DNA of 64,000 bases, from NCBI GenBank assembly GCA_965226245.1, contig CBDDCL010000015.1, positions 2,170,001-2,234,000 on the forward strand. The letters run 5' to 3'. The position numbers were made by a program, and so were the translations under genes. Below are positions 1-8,179 of this stretch, in pieces. Within the stretch, counting starts at the first letter, position 1, and every line of letters starts with the position of its first letter. This DNA comes from CBDCYS01 sp965226245 (lineage in GTDB: Bacteria; Acidobacteriota; Terriglobia; Bryobacterales; UBA6623). A model generated the notes under the pieces. The model was not told where the DNA came from, ran no database searches, and saw only the letters and a list, made by a program, of their open reading frames with translations.

Positions 1-1343
1 CCGTCCGGGTCGCGCAACAGCAGCCCGCGCGCCTCGAGCTCGTCCAGGGCCGCGTCCAGCTTGGCACCCTTCAGGGTGGCCACGGTCTCGAGCGCCTCGT
101 AGTCCATGGGGCTGCGAAAGGCGGCGATGCGGCTGAGCAGTTCGCGGCGCTCGGCGGACATCTCGTCGTAGGCGACTGCGAGGATGTCGTGCCCGTGCTT
201 GCCCTTCAGCTTGTCCAGCACCGTGTGCCGCCCCGACGCCTTGATGTCGCCCTTCATCCGGCGGTCCTTGACGATCGCCCGCGCCAGCAGGCTCACCGAC
301 AACGGATGCCCGCCGTAGGGCGCGACGGCCTGGGCGATCTCCGCCCGCGTGCCTTTCACCCCCGTGGACTCGAAGAAGCTCACCACGTCGTCGGGCGCCA
401 GGTTTTCGAGCCGCTCGTGGCGGCAGCCGGCAAGGTCGATCAGCTCGTTTGGAAACAGGCGCGAGGTGAGCAGCACTCGCCCGGCGAGCGCGAGCGAGGC
501 CGCGGACTGCAGGAACTCGGCGGCGCGTGGGTCCACGCAGTCGTTGTCGTCCCCGCCTCCCTCAACGTCGCCCTGATAAGGGGCGCGGTAGCCGGCGTAG
601 GCGCGCAGCTCGCGCTCGAAGCCGTCGAGGATGAGCAGGATGCGGCGCTGCCCGAGCGCGCCGAGCACGATGTCGAGTTTTTCGCGGTCAGACAGGTCGG
701 CGGCCGAGTCGTCGCTCGCTCCGACGTAGCGAGCGGCCCGGTCGAGGAAGGCGCCGAAGTGAGCGTCCCGCTCGTAGAACGACCAGAAGAGCACGCCCTC
801 GGGGCGCCGGTCCTCGGGGACGCGCAGGTTTTCCGCGTCCGCTTTCGAGTAGCCGGCGGGCGGGGCGCCCAGCACGTCGGCGTGCAGCCAGAACCAGGCC
901 AGGGCCGACTTGCCCATGCCTCCAATGGCCTCGACCACGCAGACCGGCCGCGAGCCGGCGGTGAACCATTCCGTGAGCCACCCGCGCTCCGCAATGCGCC
1001 CTGTGAAGTTGGGTTGCAGCGGGTACGGGTGGACGAGGTCCGGCGCGAGCCGCTCTGGCGCTTGCTGGTTGGGCAACTCCCGAGGCTGGGGCTTGGTCGT
1101 GGGCGGTTCTTGCTTGACTGGCTCCGGAGGCTTCTTCCCAACTGCGTCCAGTTCCGCCTTTTTTTCAGTCCTCTTCTTCAGATAGATCCAAAAAAGCGAA
1201 CCCAACCCGCAAACACCTACAGCCCCAACGAGGCCCCACATCCCATAGGCCTCAACGAAATCACCGACGAGCTCCCCGAGGCTCTTCTTGACCTCTTCAG
1301 GCAACGCGACCTGGATTAGCGCGAGTTTCGGGTGGAATACCAT
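1..1343 (-). CDS. STAND-type P-loop NTPase with N-terminal membrane helix (3' end outside window)
   Basis: The frame is open from ATG at 1343 to the left edge (about 447 codons). A hydrophobic segment at about residues 33-52 is followed by a basic LKKR stop-transfer and a proline/lysine-rich linker. A Walker A loop GGMGKSALAW sits near residue 142 and a Walker B-like RILLILDGFE near residue 230, followed by NB-ARC-like sequence (LLTSRLFPNELIDLAGC, then YGGHPLSVSLLARAI) and a winged-helix-like stretch at the edge. This order fits STAND/NB-ARC switch ATPases, which usually end in TPR, WD40 or other sensor repeats; that part is not visible. Family assignment is from motifs. The role (signalling or defence) is inference. 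In-frame GTG or TTG codons a few residues upstream are possible alternative starts. Confidence 0.78.
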   Translation of the reverse strand, partial: MVFHPKLALIQVALPEEVKKSLGELVGDFVEAYGMWGLVGAVGVCGLGSLFWIYLKKRTEKKAELDAVGKKPPEPVKQEPPTTKPQPRELPNQQAPERLAPDLVHPYPLQPNFTGRIAERGWLTEWFTAGSRPVCVVEAIGGMGKSALAWFWLHADVLGAPPAGYSKADAENLRVPEDRRPEGVLFWSFYERDAHFGAFLDRAARYVGASDDSAADLSDREKLDIVLGALGQRRILLILDGFERELRAYAGYRAPYQGDVEGGGDDNDCVDPRAAEFLQSAASLALAGRVLLTSRLFPNELIDLAGCRHERLENLAPDDVVSFFESTGVKGTRAEIAQAVAPYGGHPLSVSLLARAIVKDRRMKGDIKASGRHTVLDKLKGKHGHDILAVAYDEMSAERRELLSRIAAFRSPMDYEALETVATLKGAKLDAALDELEARGLLLRDPD

Positions 1344-1420
1344 GTGGGCGACCCGCAAAGTCACATCAATTGTAAACCACCAAAACTCCCAGGGATGGGG
1401 AGTTCCGGAACCAGGAGTTC

Positions 1421-1580
1421 AGTACCTGCATCATGAGATTCGTGTCAAACGTGGCAGAAAATTCGGGAGCCAGACTCGGAGTCCCGACCGTGAGGGAGGG
1501 GTTAGCCGCTTCGACGCGCCTCATCCGCCAGCGGCCACGCTCCCCCTTTTGGTTGCGGCTCGTCCGCGTTTGGAGGAGTT
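1421..1580 (+). repeat. Dispersed repeat A, copy 1 (about 160 bp)
   Basis: This block matches 13430-13585 with roughly 85-90% identity by eye: AGTAC, GCATCATGA, then AAACGTGGCAGAAAATTCGGG, CCGACCGTGAGGGAGGGGTT, the CAGCGGCCACGCTCCC block and GGTTGCGGCTCGTC. Both copies are intergenic and in the same orientation. Copy 1 lies upstream of the NTPase; copy 2 reaches the ribosome-binding site of the orphan HigA gene. Confidence 0.8.
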
Positions 1581-1671
1581 CGGCGGACTTCGGACACCTT
1601 TGCAAAAGGAAGTTCGGGGGCGCGGTGACCTTGGCAAGCGAGAGTTCGGGGACCTCGAGTCCATCAACTAA

Positions 1672-1731
1672 AGTTGGCGAAGGGCCGTAGCAAACGGTCC
1701 TTCGGGGGTGAGGGGTGGGCCAAGACCGGCC
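1672..1731 (+). repeat. Dispersed repeat B, copy 1 (about 60 bp)
   Basis: The block begins AGTTGGCGAAGGGCCG and runs through AAACGGTCCTTCGGGGGT to the GGCC at its end. It recurs at 2433-2494 in the same orientation with only a few changes. No coding function is apparent. Confidence 0.75.
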
Positions 1732-2432
1732 GCGTCGGATGCTGCGCGTCGAAGCGGCAACCGCTCCCTCACGGTCGCGGCTCCGGCGACCCGATTGGTG
1801 GTTGCCGGAGAGCCGGATTGCAGCCTCATCGGGCAAAGTGGCCTGTTCGCGGCGGCTTCCTTGCCTTTTGGAGCACTATGCACGTTAAAGCTCGACTCTA
1901 AACGCTGTGGCATGAATTTTGGGTGGAATCGCAAGTCGTTTTGTTTCAGTGCCTTGAGGTCCGCTTTTGCAGTTTTTTACAGAAAATGTAAGGGTTTGGG
2001 GATTTTTGCCCCTCCAGAGGACACTTCGCGTTTTCTTTGATTCGTGCATAACCGTTCGTAATTCGATTGATTCACCGTTGTCAGGATAGCAGCGTGGTTG
2101 CCGGCATTCTTACCTGTGCGGGCAGGATGTGTTGAAAACACGGGGAATATTTTTCTTAGGACTACGTGACTCAAACGGCTGGTTTTGGGAATTGCGCGGT
2201 TTTCGAGCCATTTGGATGAATGAAAGACGGGGGCAAGACGGCAGGAGACCGGCCTCCACGCGGCCGGTCCCTCCATTCCAAAAGTCCCCCCGGGGGGGGG
2301 GGGCGAGGTGGAGGACACCTCAGGGGATCAGGGTGGCCATCACGGAGCGAACGCTTGGGCGCCGCCAGATTCAGCTTAATACTAGCCCACGGTGGAGCCG
2401 TCAGGCGGAACCGCGGGTAGCGTCGGGCAACA

Positions 2433-2494
2433 AGAGTTGGCGAAGGGCCGGTGCAAACGGTCCTTCGGGGGTAAGGGGTGGGTCCAAGATCGGC
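2433..2494 (+). repeat. Dispersed repeat B, copy 2
   Basis: Second copy of the block at 1672-1731, with the same AGTTGGCGAAGGGCCG start, the AAACGGTCCTTCGGGGGT core and a CCAAGA-CGGCC end. It lies about 760 bp downstream of copy 1 within the same gene-free region. Confidence 0.75.
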
Positions 2495-2779
2495 CACGAA
2501 GGGGCCGGTCTCTCCGGTTTGGGTTGCGACCGCCACCGGCAAGGCCCTAACGACACCCGGAGCTGGGTGGACAGCCGGCACGCACGCCGAGCGTCGAGAT
2601 GAGTCTCGACGCGGCAAGCTGGAGAGCTTGGGCCACGAACTGTTGAAGCCCGTACAGCGGCCGGCTCTTTCTCGCATCTGCCCGCTCCAAGAAAATCTCT
2701 TTTCGGCACAAAGCGACCGTCTATACAAGACAATAGCCTATTATTTTCAGTCCTTTACCTGAAAAAGAATCTGAAGTAC

Positions 2780-3098
2780 TTGACACGTGCCCTACAATGA
2801 GAGCAGTAAGACCGGTGAGGGGTTGATCTCGGGGACAACTCGGTCGCTTTCCGGCCGGGACGACGGTTCGAGTTGCTCTCCGTTCGTTGTATCGAGGTCA
2901 TACCCGCGGACGGGTTCGCCGCTCCAATTGAATTGGGGTGACGAACCCGTCTCAGCGCTCTCTATTGGCTCCCGTTGGAGCAGGGCGCAGCGGTCAACCA
3001 ACGGGGGCGACAGGGGTCTCTGACGTATGAAGATGGATTGTACGCTTACGTTGCCCGGCGGGACGCGGGCTCATTCGCTTGTCCCGCCGGGTTTTTTT
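2780..3098 (+). ncRNA. Candidate structured non-coding RNA ending in an intrinsic terminator
   Basis: Several strong stems lie in order on the plus strand: CAACTCG 2836-2842 with CGAGTTG 2869-2875; GACGGGTTCG 2909-2918 with CGAACCCGTC 2942-2951, enclosing an inner CCAATT/AATTGG stem; and CCCGTTGG 2971-2978 with CCAACGGG 2998-3005. A textbook terminator follows (3054-3098). TTGACA at 2780 and TACAAT at 2793 lie nearby, but with only 7 bases between them they do not form a normal sigma-70 pair, so the 5' end is uncertain. No protein-like frame covers it and no plus-strand gene follows. I checked for the conserved words of tmRNA, RNase P RNA and SRP RNA and did not see them. A divergent 6S RNA or an unclassified RNA both remain possible. 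Confidence 0.42.
3054..3098 (+). terminator. Rho-independent terminator
   Basis: An 11-bp perfect GC-rich stem, CCCGGCGGGAC (3054-3064) with GTCCCGCCGGG (3081-3091), is followed directly by seven T (3092-3098). The polarity is plus strand. The only thing upstream on that strand is the structured segment from about 2780, which it presumably terminates. Confidence 0.8.
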
Positions 3099-3291
3099 GG
3101 CGGCGCCACGCGCTGTGTTGCGCCCATACGCCGTCACCAGGCCGGCTGCGGGCGACGCACAATGAGTCGCAACCGGCGAAGGGGCGAACAAAAGGAGTAC
3201 GAATTTTCTGAAATCCGCTCAAACCTGCTCACTTGCCGGACAGAAAAAGAAAAGAATGATCGCTCCGATTCCCTCCCCACGGCGTTTGCCC

Positions 3292-3407
3292 GTGTAGGGG
3301 AGGGTCACCGTGCCCCCTTCGCCCTAAAGTGTGCCCTCCAGTTGGCGGCTGGAGGCTCACTGGGCGGCTGGCGCCCTCAAGGCGGGCACGGTGACCCACC
3401 CCTACAC
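3292..3407. repeat. Long inverted repeat downstream of asnB
   Basis: GTGTAGGGG-AGGGTCACCGTGCCC at 3292-3315 pairs with 3384-3407 at 23 of 24 positions, with a 68-nt loop. It lies just past the asnB stop and could act as a 3' stem-loop or be a REP/MITE-type element. The rest of 3099-3425 shows no gene. Confidence 0.7.
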
Positions 3408-3425
3408 TTGGGCTCACCCCTGCAC

Positions 3426-5357
3426 TCAGTCTTTCGCCGCTCCAGTGGCGGCCGGCGGCTGCTCCGCCACATAGCGGTCTAGCCAGAGCTGAAATACGAG
3501 CAGACTCCAAAGAGTCTTGCCGTGGTCTTCGCGCCGCGCCAGATGCCGGCTGATCAGGTGTTCGACGGCGGCCGGATCGAAATAACCGCTGCGGCGCAAT
3601 CGCCGGGAAGACAGCGTGTCGCAAAGCAGTTCCCTCAGGTCCCCGCACAGCCATGTCGCCAGCGGCAGCACGAATCCCATCTTCCTCTGGGACAGCACGC
3701 GCGGTGGAACCCGGCCGCGCAGCAATTGCTTCAACAAGTGCTTGCGAGTCAAGCCGCGCATCTTGACCTCGGACGGCAAGCGGTGGACAAACTCGGCCAG
3801 CTTGTGATCTAAGAAGGGTCCGCGGGTTTCGAGATTGTGGGCCATGCTCATGCGGTCGACTTTGGTCAAGATGCCGTCAGGCAAGTAGATTCTCGAGTCC
3901 ATGAACATCAGGCGGTTGACGCCGTCTTGCCGGCTCGCTTGTTCCAGATGTTGCTCGTAGAAACGGAACGCCGGGAGCGCTTCATCACGGTCCCGCAAAG
4001 CCTCACCCCAGAGCCGCTGCTTGAGATCGTCCGAGATGACCTCGAGCCATTTCAGTTGGGCTCGTTCCGGGGAAAGCTCGATGGCCGACACGAAACGTTT
4101 GGCACGATTCTCGAAGCTGGCCCGGCTATGAGACACCGGCAGTTGACGGACGGCCCAAGGGATCAGTCCGTGGCTCAACGCTCGCGGCAGCCTGTGGTAC
4201 CACTCCATGTAACGACTCGCGGCGTAGTGGTTATAGCCCCCGAACAGCTCGTCCCCGCCGTCGCCCCCGAGCGCTACGGTGATGTGCTCTCGTGCCAGCC
4301 GGGAAACGTAGTAAATCGGAATCGCGGACGATTCCGCGTAGGGCTCATCCAGGTGATGAATGTAGCTTGGGACAATCTCGTTCGCCTCGATCCGGGCCAC
4401 GAGTTCATGGTGCTCGGTTTCAAACCGCTCGGCCGTGAGGCGCGCCAGCCAGGACTCGTCGTAGCTTCTGTCGTCGAACCCAATCGTAAACGTCTTGATC
4501 GGCTGGGACGTGATTTCGCGCATCGCCGCCACGATCGCGGTCGAATCGATCCCGCCGCTGAGCAGCACTCCGATCGGCACGTCGCTCACCAAGCGATAGC
4601 GCACGGCTTCTTTGAGCATTTCCCAGGTGGCTTCAGCGCGCTCGGCCGGGTTGGATGCAGCGGAGTGCTCGGCGTCCCATCTGGGATCGAGCAGGTCCCA
4701 GTATTGATTCATCTGGACGGATCCGCCGCGCTGGATGAGCAAGGTATGGGCGGGCAGCAGCTTGTGAACGTTGCGGAAGATCGAGCCCTCGCCGGGCACG
4801 TATCCGTGAGTCAGATAATCGTCGGTGGCCTGCGGGTCGACCTCTCGCGGGATTCCCGCGGCCAGCAGAGCTTTGAGTTCCGATCCGAAGACAAGCCGGC
4901 CGCCGCCGAGGTAGTAGTAGAGCGGCTTCACGCCCAGACGATCCCGGATCAGCAAGAGCTGCTGCCCGCGCTGATCCCACAATGCGATGGCGAACATTCC
5001 CCGCAGATGCTCGGCCAGCGCCGCGCCGTATTCTTCGTAGAGATGAACGATCGTCTCGGTGTCGGATTGGGTGTGGAAATGATGGCCCCGAGCGGTCAGC
5101 GTTTCGCGAAGTTCGCGGTAGTTGTAGATCTCTCCATTCAGGACACACCAAACGGAGCGGTCTTCGTTATGCACCGGCTGGTGACCGGTTTCGAGGTCAA
5201 TGACGTTGAGCCGGGCGATGCCGATCGATACCGGCCCGTCGGCGTAAACTCCCCGGTCGTCGGGCCCGCGATGGTCGAGTGTCCTCACCATCGCCTCGGT
5301 GTCGCGAGCCTCGGCTGGTTTGCCGTCGAAGTTCAGTTGTCCGCAAATGCCGCACAT
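3426..5357 (-). CDS. asnB: Asparagine synthase (glutamine-hydrolysing)
   Basis: Converts aspartate, glutamine and ATP to asparagine in the cytosol. I chose the internal ATG at 5357 because the product must begin Met-Cys: Cys2 of MCGICGQLNF is the N-terminal nucleophile of the class II glutaminase domain after Met removal. The longer frame would add four residues (MNSS) and block this. The glutaminase domain covers about residues 1-215 (LNGEIYNYRELR, RDRLGVKPLYY). The synthetase domain carries the PP-loop SGGIDSTAI near residue 265 and GGDGGDELFGGYNHY further on. The length of 643 aa is normal for AsnB. Some AsnB paralogues amidate sugars or peptides, and no neighbour settles the substrate. 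Confidence 0.93.
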   Translation of the reverse strand: MCGICGQLNFDGKPAEARDTEAMVRTLDHRGPDDRGVYADGPVSIGIARLNVIDLETGHQPVHNEDRSVWCVLNGEIYNYRELRETLTARGHHFHTQSDTETIVHLYEEYGAALAEHLRGMFAIALWDQRGQQLLLIRDRLGVKPLYYYLGGGRLVFGSELKALLAAGIPREVDPQATDDYLTHGYVPGEGSIFRNVHKLLPAHTLLIQRGGSVQMNQYWDLLDPRWDAEHSAASNPAERAEATWEMLKEAVRYRLVSDVPIGVLLSGGIDSTAIVAAMREITSQPIKTFTIGFDDRSYDESWLARLTAERFETEHHELVARIEANEIVPSYIHHLDEPYAESSAIPIYYVSRLAREHITVALGGDGGDELFGGYNHYAASRYMEWYHRLPRALSHGLIPWAVRQLPVSHSRASFENRAKRFVSAIELSPERAQLKWLEVISDDLKQRLWGEALRDRDEALPAFRFYEQHLEQASRQDGVNRLMFMDSRIYLPDGILTKVDRMSMAHNLETRGPFLDHKLAEFVHRLPSEVKMRGLTRKHLLKQLLRGRVPPRVLSQRKMGFVLPLATWLCGDLRELLCDTLSSRRLRRSGYFDPAAVEHLISRHLARREDHGKTLWSLLVFQLWLDRYVAEQPPAATGAAKD

Positions 5358-5475
5358 CGAGCTGTTCAATCCGGGCTAAACCCTGGGTCACCGTTTCGAC
5401 TGCGCGGCTCGCCGTATCCGCGAGAATAGCATCCCTTTCGAACCGGCAATCGGGCCGGGCTGGTAACATTGCGGT

Positions 5476-7062
5476 TTGATCGAGAAGGTCAAGCGTTACG
5501 AGCTGTGGCTTCTGGCCGTTTGCATGGTCTTGTTGGGCGCCGTCGCGATGTGGCTGTTGCTAACGCGCCCGGCGCATCGCATCGAGGGTGAATTCCTCGA
5601 ACGGGAAGACCGCCGCCAGGTCGATGAATGGCTGCGAGAGCGGATGCAGTCCCCCATCGCCGAGAACCAGGCCCGCGCTTGCTTGGCTCTGGGGCGGATC
5701 GGCGATGACAGTACGCTTGACTTGCTGCTCGAAGCGGCGAAAAGCTCGGCGGCACGGGTTCGCGCGGCAGCGGCCTTTGCTGTCGGCGAGATGGAAGACC
5801 GCCGAACCGCCGCCGAGCTGGGCGGCAAGCCTGGGCCGCGGGCCGCCGCCGTGCTCATGGAGCTGCTGGGAGACGAGGATCGTCTGGTCGTCACGAACGC
5901 TGTTGAAGCACTCGGGAAAATGGAATGGCTTGCTGCCATCGAGCGGATCAAAAACACGCCCGCGCCGCATCCCTTCACGCTTGCGGCAATGGCGAGGATG
6001 AATGCGGTCGAAGCGGCGCCCTGGATCGCGCAGCGCCTCAAATCCGACGACCAGTCCGTCCGCTGGTCCGCGGCGGATGCGCTCAATCGCCTGGCGGTCC
6101 CCTGCGATGAGGGGATCACACGGTCGTTTCTCAATCTGACAAGGGATAGGGACTGGCGCGTGCGCGCTGCTGTTGTCGAAGGACTCGCGCGGGCGGAGCC
6201 GTCCGAAGAGGTTCTTGCGGCTCTGACGAAAATGACCGACGATCGGGACGCGAAGGTGCGCATTCATGCCTTCGGGTCGCTGGCCGCATTAGGCCGGGAG
6301 GAATCGCTGGAGACAATTGTAAAAGGACTGGGAGACCCCAACATCAACGTCCGCGTGTCGGCGGTTGAAGCACTGGGGACGCTGGGCAGTCGCCGCGCGA
6401 TCCCGTTGTTGCAGTCGTTGCGGTCTGAATCCGGCGAGGTTTCCGGCGCCGCGGAAATGTCGCTGGCTCGATTGACCGGCAATAGCGGAGAGTTTCCCGG
6501 CAGCGCGGCGGGTAAGTCTCCTTCGCGACAGAATCCGGCAGGAACCAAGGGTCTTGGGCACGAAGGCAGGTCCAGCCCGCCCGGAGCGGCGATCAAGACT
6601 CGCTACGCTCCCGAAGACTACCAGCGAATCGCCCGCACGTTAAACCGTCGCCTCACGATGCACACGAGTGCCGGGTCGTTCGAACTCGAGCTTGACTACG
6701 ACAACGCGCCTTTGACGGCCGAGCGTTTTTTTGAGCTGGCCGGCCAGGGTGGCTTCGACGGGCAAAGTTTCAGCATCGTCGAGCCAGCGCGGCTGGCGGG
6801 TTTTGACGTTTCCATCCCGGGTCAAGATGATGCTGCCTCGCGGACGGTGCGATGCGAAATCAACCAGCAGATTTTTGTCCGGGGAAGCATCGCCATGGTG
6901 GCGGAACCGAAGGACTCCGGCGGCGGCCGCTTCCTGATCTGCCTGCGGGAGTTGCCCGAGTTCGACGGGCGCTACACCAATTTCGGACGATTGATTTCGG
7001 GAGACAATCTGATTGATCAGATTACGAGGGAAACCCAAATCCTGCAAATCAGCTCGCCGTGA
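5476..7062 (+). CDS. Membrane-anchored HEAT-repeat protein with C-terminal cyclophilin-like domain
   Basis: A TTG start at 5476 gives MIEKVKRYELWLL followed by one transmembrane segment (about residues 9-30), so the rest is probably periplasmic. Residues about 55-335 are HEAT repeats of the PBS-lyase type (for example ARACLALGRIGDDSTLDLLL and VRVSAVEALGTLGSRRAIP). After a low-complexity linker, residues about 385-528 resemble a cyclophilin peptidyl-prolyl isomerase (FELELDYDNAPLTAERFFELA, then GSIAMVAEPKDSGGGRFLICL). The typical catalytic arginine motif FHRVVPGF is replaced by FSIVEPARLAGFD, so isomerase activity is doubtful. It is divergent from asnB. A later start would remove the membrane helix. 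Confidence 0.82.
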   Translation: MIEKVKRYELWLLAVCMVLLGAVAMWLLLTRPAHRIEGEFLEREDRRQVDEWLRERMQSPIAENQARACLALGRIGDDSTLDLLLEAAKSSAARVRAAAAFAVGEMEDRRTAAELGGKPGPRAAAVLMELLGDEDRLVVTNAVEALGKMEWLAAIERIKNTPAPHPFTLAAMARMNAVEAAPWIAQRLKSDDQSVRWSAADALNRLAVPCDEGITRSFLNLTRDRDWRVRAAVVEGLARAEPSEEVLAALTKMTDDRDAKVRIHAFGSLAALGREESLETIVKGLGDPNINVRVSAVEALGTLGSRRAIPLLQSLRSESGEVSGAAEMSLARLTGNSGEFPGSAAGKSPSRQNPAGTKGLGHEGRSSPPGAAIKTRYAPEDYQRIARTLNRRLTMHTSAGSFELELDYDNAPLTAERFFELAGQGGFDGQSFSIVEPARLAGFDVSIPGQDDAASRTVRCEINQQIFVRGSIAMVAEPKDSGGGRFLICLRELPEFDGRYTNFGRLISGDNLIDQITRETQILQISSP

Positions 7063-7100
7063 ATGTTTACCGGGCGCGCAAACACCGGACCGCAACGCGC

Positions 7101-7973
7101 TTATCGAAAGGTTGGGGCCGGCTGCGCGGCCAGCGACCTCAATGCCAGCAACCGCGCCGTTCTTGGATGGCCATTGTCCTCGGCCAGACGCTGAGCCGTG
7201 CGGCCCCGGTAGTCGGCCGCGGTGGGGTCGGCCGCCGCCCGCAGCAACTCCTTGACGATTTCGATGGACCCTTCCGAGGCCGCCAGCATCAGCGCCGTCC
7301 GTCCCTCGCTGTTGACGGCCTCGACGCCGGCGTCTTTCTTCAGCAGCGTGTTCAAAATGCCGGCGTGGCCCTCGTAAGCGGCGCTGATCAAAGGCGTCCA
7401 GCCCATGCTGGAAGCCGCGTTGACGTCGGCGCCCCGTGCCAACAACAGGTCTACGCATTTTTCATAACCACGAAAAGCGCACTGCCCTAAGCCTGTGTAG
7501 CCGTTCTTGTCGGCGCCGTCGATATCCGCTCCCTTGCTCAGCAGGAGCTTGATCATTTCCAGGTTCCCCTGGGAAGCGGTATAGCTGAGCGCGGTGCCTT
7601 CGAGCGCGGCGACCAGATTCGGGTCGGCTCCGCGGTCCAGCAGCAGCCCCGCCACGGCGGCGTGCCCGGCATAGGCGGCCGAGTGAATTGCCGCCCGCCC
7701 CTGGGCGTTCTGTGCATTGACGTCCACTCCCGAGTCCAACAGAGCTTCGACCACTTCGATGTGACCTTGCGACGCCGCGGCTGCGAGGGCCCGGCGCCCT
7801 TGCTCGGCTTCCGGGGTTCCGTGGTAATCGAGAAACGCCCTGACCTCGCTGATCTTTCCGTCGCGAGAGAGTTCGACAAGGTCACCTTCGGGCGGGCTCG
7901 AACAGGCAACAAGAAACACTGCGGCCAGCGGGGCGAGCGCCGCCTGGAAAATCGCTCTGGCGGATGGTTTCAT
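7101..7973 (-). CDS. Ankyrin-repeat lipoprotein
   Basis: The chosen ATG at 7973 gives MKPSARAIFQAALAPLAAVF followed by LVAC, a lipobox with the lipidated Cys near residue 24; the extended upstream frame runs through an 18-bp tandem repeat and is not a credible N-terminus. About six ankyrin repeats follow (for example GRAAIHSAAYAGHAAVAGLL, NGYTGLGQCAFRGYEKCVDL). The mature protein is likely anchored in a membrane facing the periplasm and used for protein binding; no enzymatic domain is present. It is convergent with the HEAT/cyclophilin gene, with 38 bp between the stops. Confidence 0.85.
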   Translation of the reverse strand: MKPSARAIFQAALAPLAAVFLVACSSPPEGDLVELSRDGKISEVRAFLDYHGTPEAEQGRRALAAAASQGHIEVVEALLDSGVDVNAQNAQGRAAIHSAAYAGHAAVAGLLLDRGADPNLVAALEGTALSYTASQGNLEMIKLLLSKGADIDGADKNGYTGLGQCAFRGYEKCVDLLLARGADVNAASSMGWTPLISAAYEGHAGILNTLLKKDAGVEAVNSEGRTALMLAASEGSIEIVKELLRAAADPTAADYRGRTAQRLAEDNGHPRTARLLALRSLAAQPAPTFR

Positions 7974-8028
7974 CACTGCGAACTCAACCATGGCGGAGCC
8001 AATTCCTCGCGGCAGGGCCGGACCTTGG

Positions 8029-8100
8029 TCTGCGCCAACCACGGGGTCTGCGCCAACCACGGGGTCTGCGCCAACCACGGGGTCTGCGCCAACCACGGAC
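8029..8100. repeat. 18-bp tandem repeat, four copies
   Basis: The unit TCTGCGCCAACCACGGGG occurs at 8029, 8047, 8065 and 8083, the last copy ending in GGAC. It lies directly upstream of the ankyrin lipoprotein start (7973). Because 18 is a multiple of three it can be translated as VVGADP repeats from a longer start, but it is more likely an untranslated VNTR. Confidence 0.9.
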
Positions 8101-8179
8101 TTCCGTCCGTGGCTCTGTCCGGCCATCTGTAGTTTTCCGCCATGGTCGGCAACGATCTGACTATACCGGTATTGAGTTT

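Larger units (their letters stand above)
1344..2779. other. Gene-free, repeat-rich intergenic region
   Basis: No reading frame here has protein-like composition on either strand. The stretch is made of dispersed repeats with second copies elsewhere in the window (1421-1580, 1672-1731 and 2433-2494), a C6/G12 tract near 2286-2303, a small hairpin (GAGGTG / CACCTC, about 2304-2324), and a segment near 2598-2635 (CGACGCGGCAAGCTG, then GAGCTTG) repeated near 42990-43027. Confidence 0.6.

Noticed and set aside
189..1319. Long plus-strand open frame of 376 codons
   Set aside because: It lies opposite the NTPase gene, whose minus-strand frame has Walker motifs and a membrane helix. The plus-strand translation is Arg/Ala/Pro-rich with no family features.
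1366..2728. Several 80-185 codon frames in the first gene-free region
   Set aside because: They run through dispersed repeats and homopolymer tracts, have low-complexity Arg/Pro/Ser composition and no ribosome-binding sites.
2780..2798. TTGACA and TACAAT as a sigma-70 promoter for the structured RNA
   Set aside because: Only 7 bases separate them, far from the needed 16-18, so I do not call a promoter there.
2780..3098. tmRNA, RNase P RNA or SRP RNA
   Set aside because: No tag-peptide frame ending in ALAA, no RNase P core words and no SRP tetraloop motif could be found.
3837..5429. 530-codon plus-strand open frame
   Set aside because: It is the antisense of asnB; the AsnB motifs are all on the minus strand.
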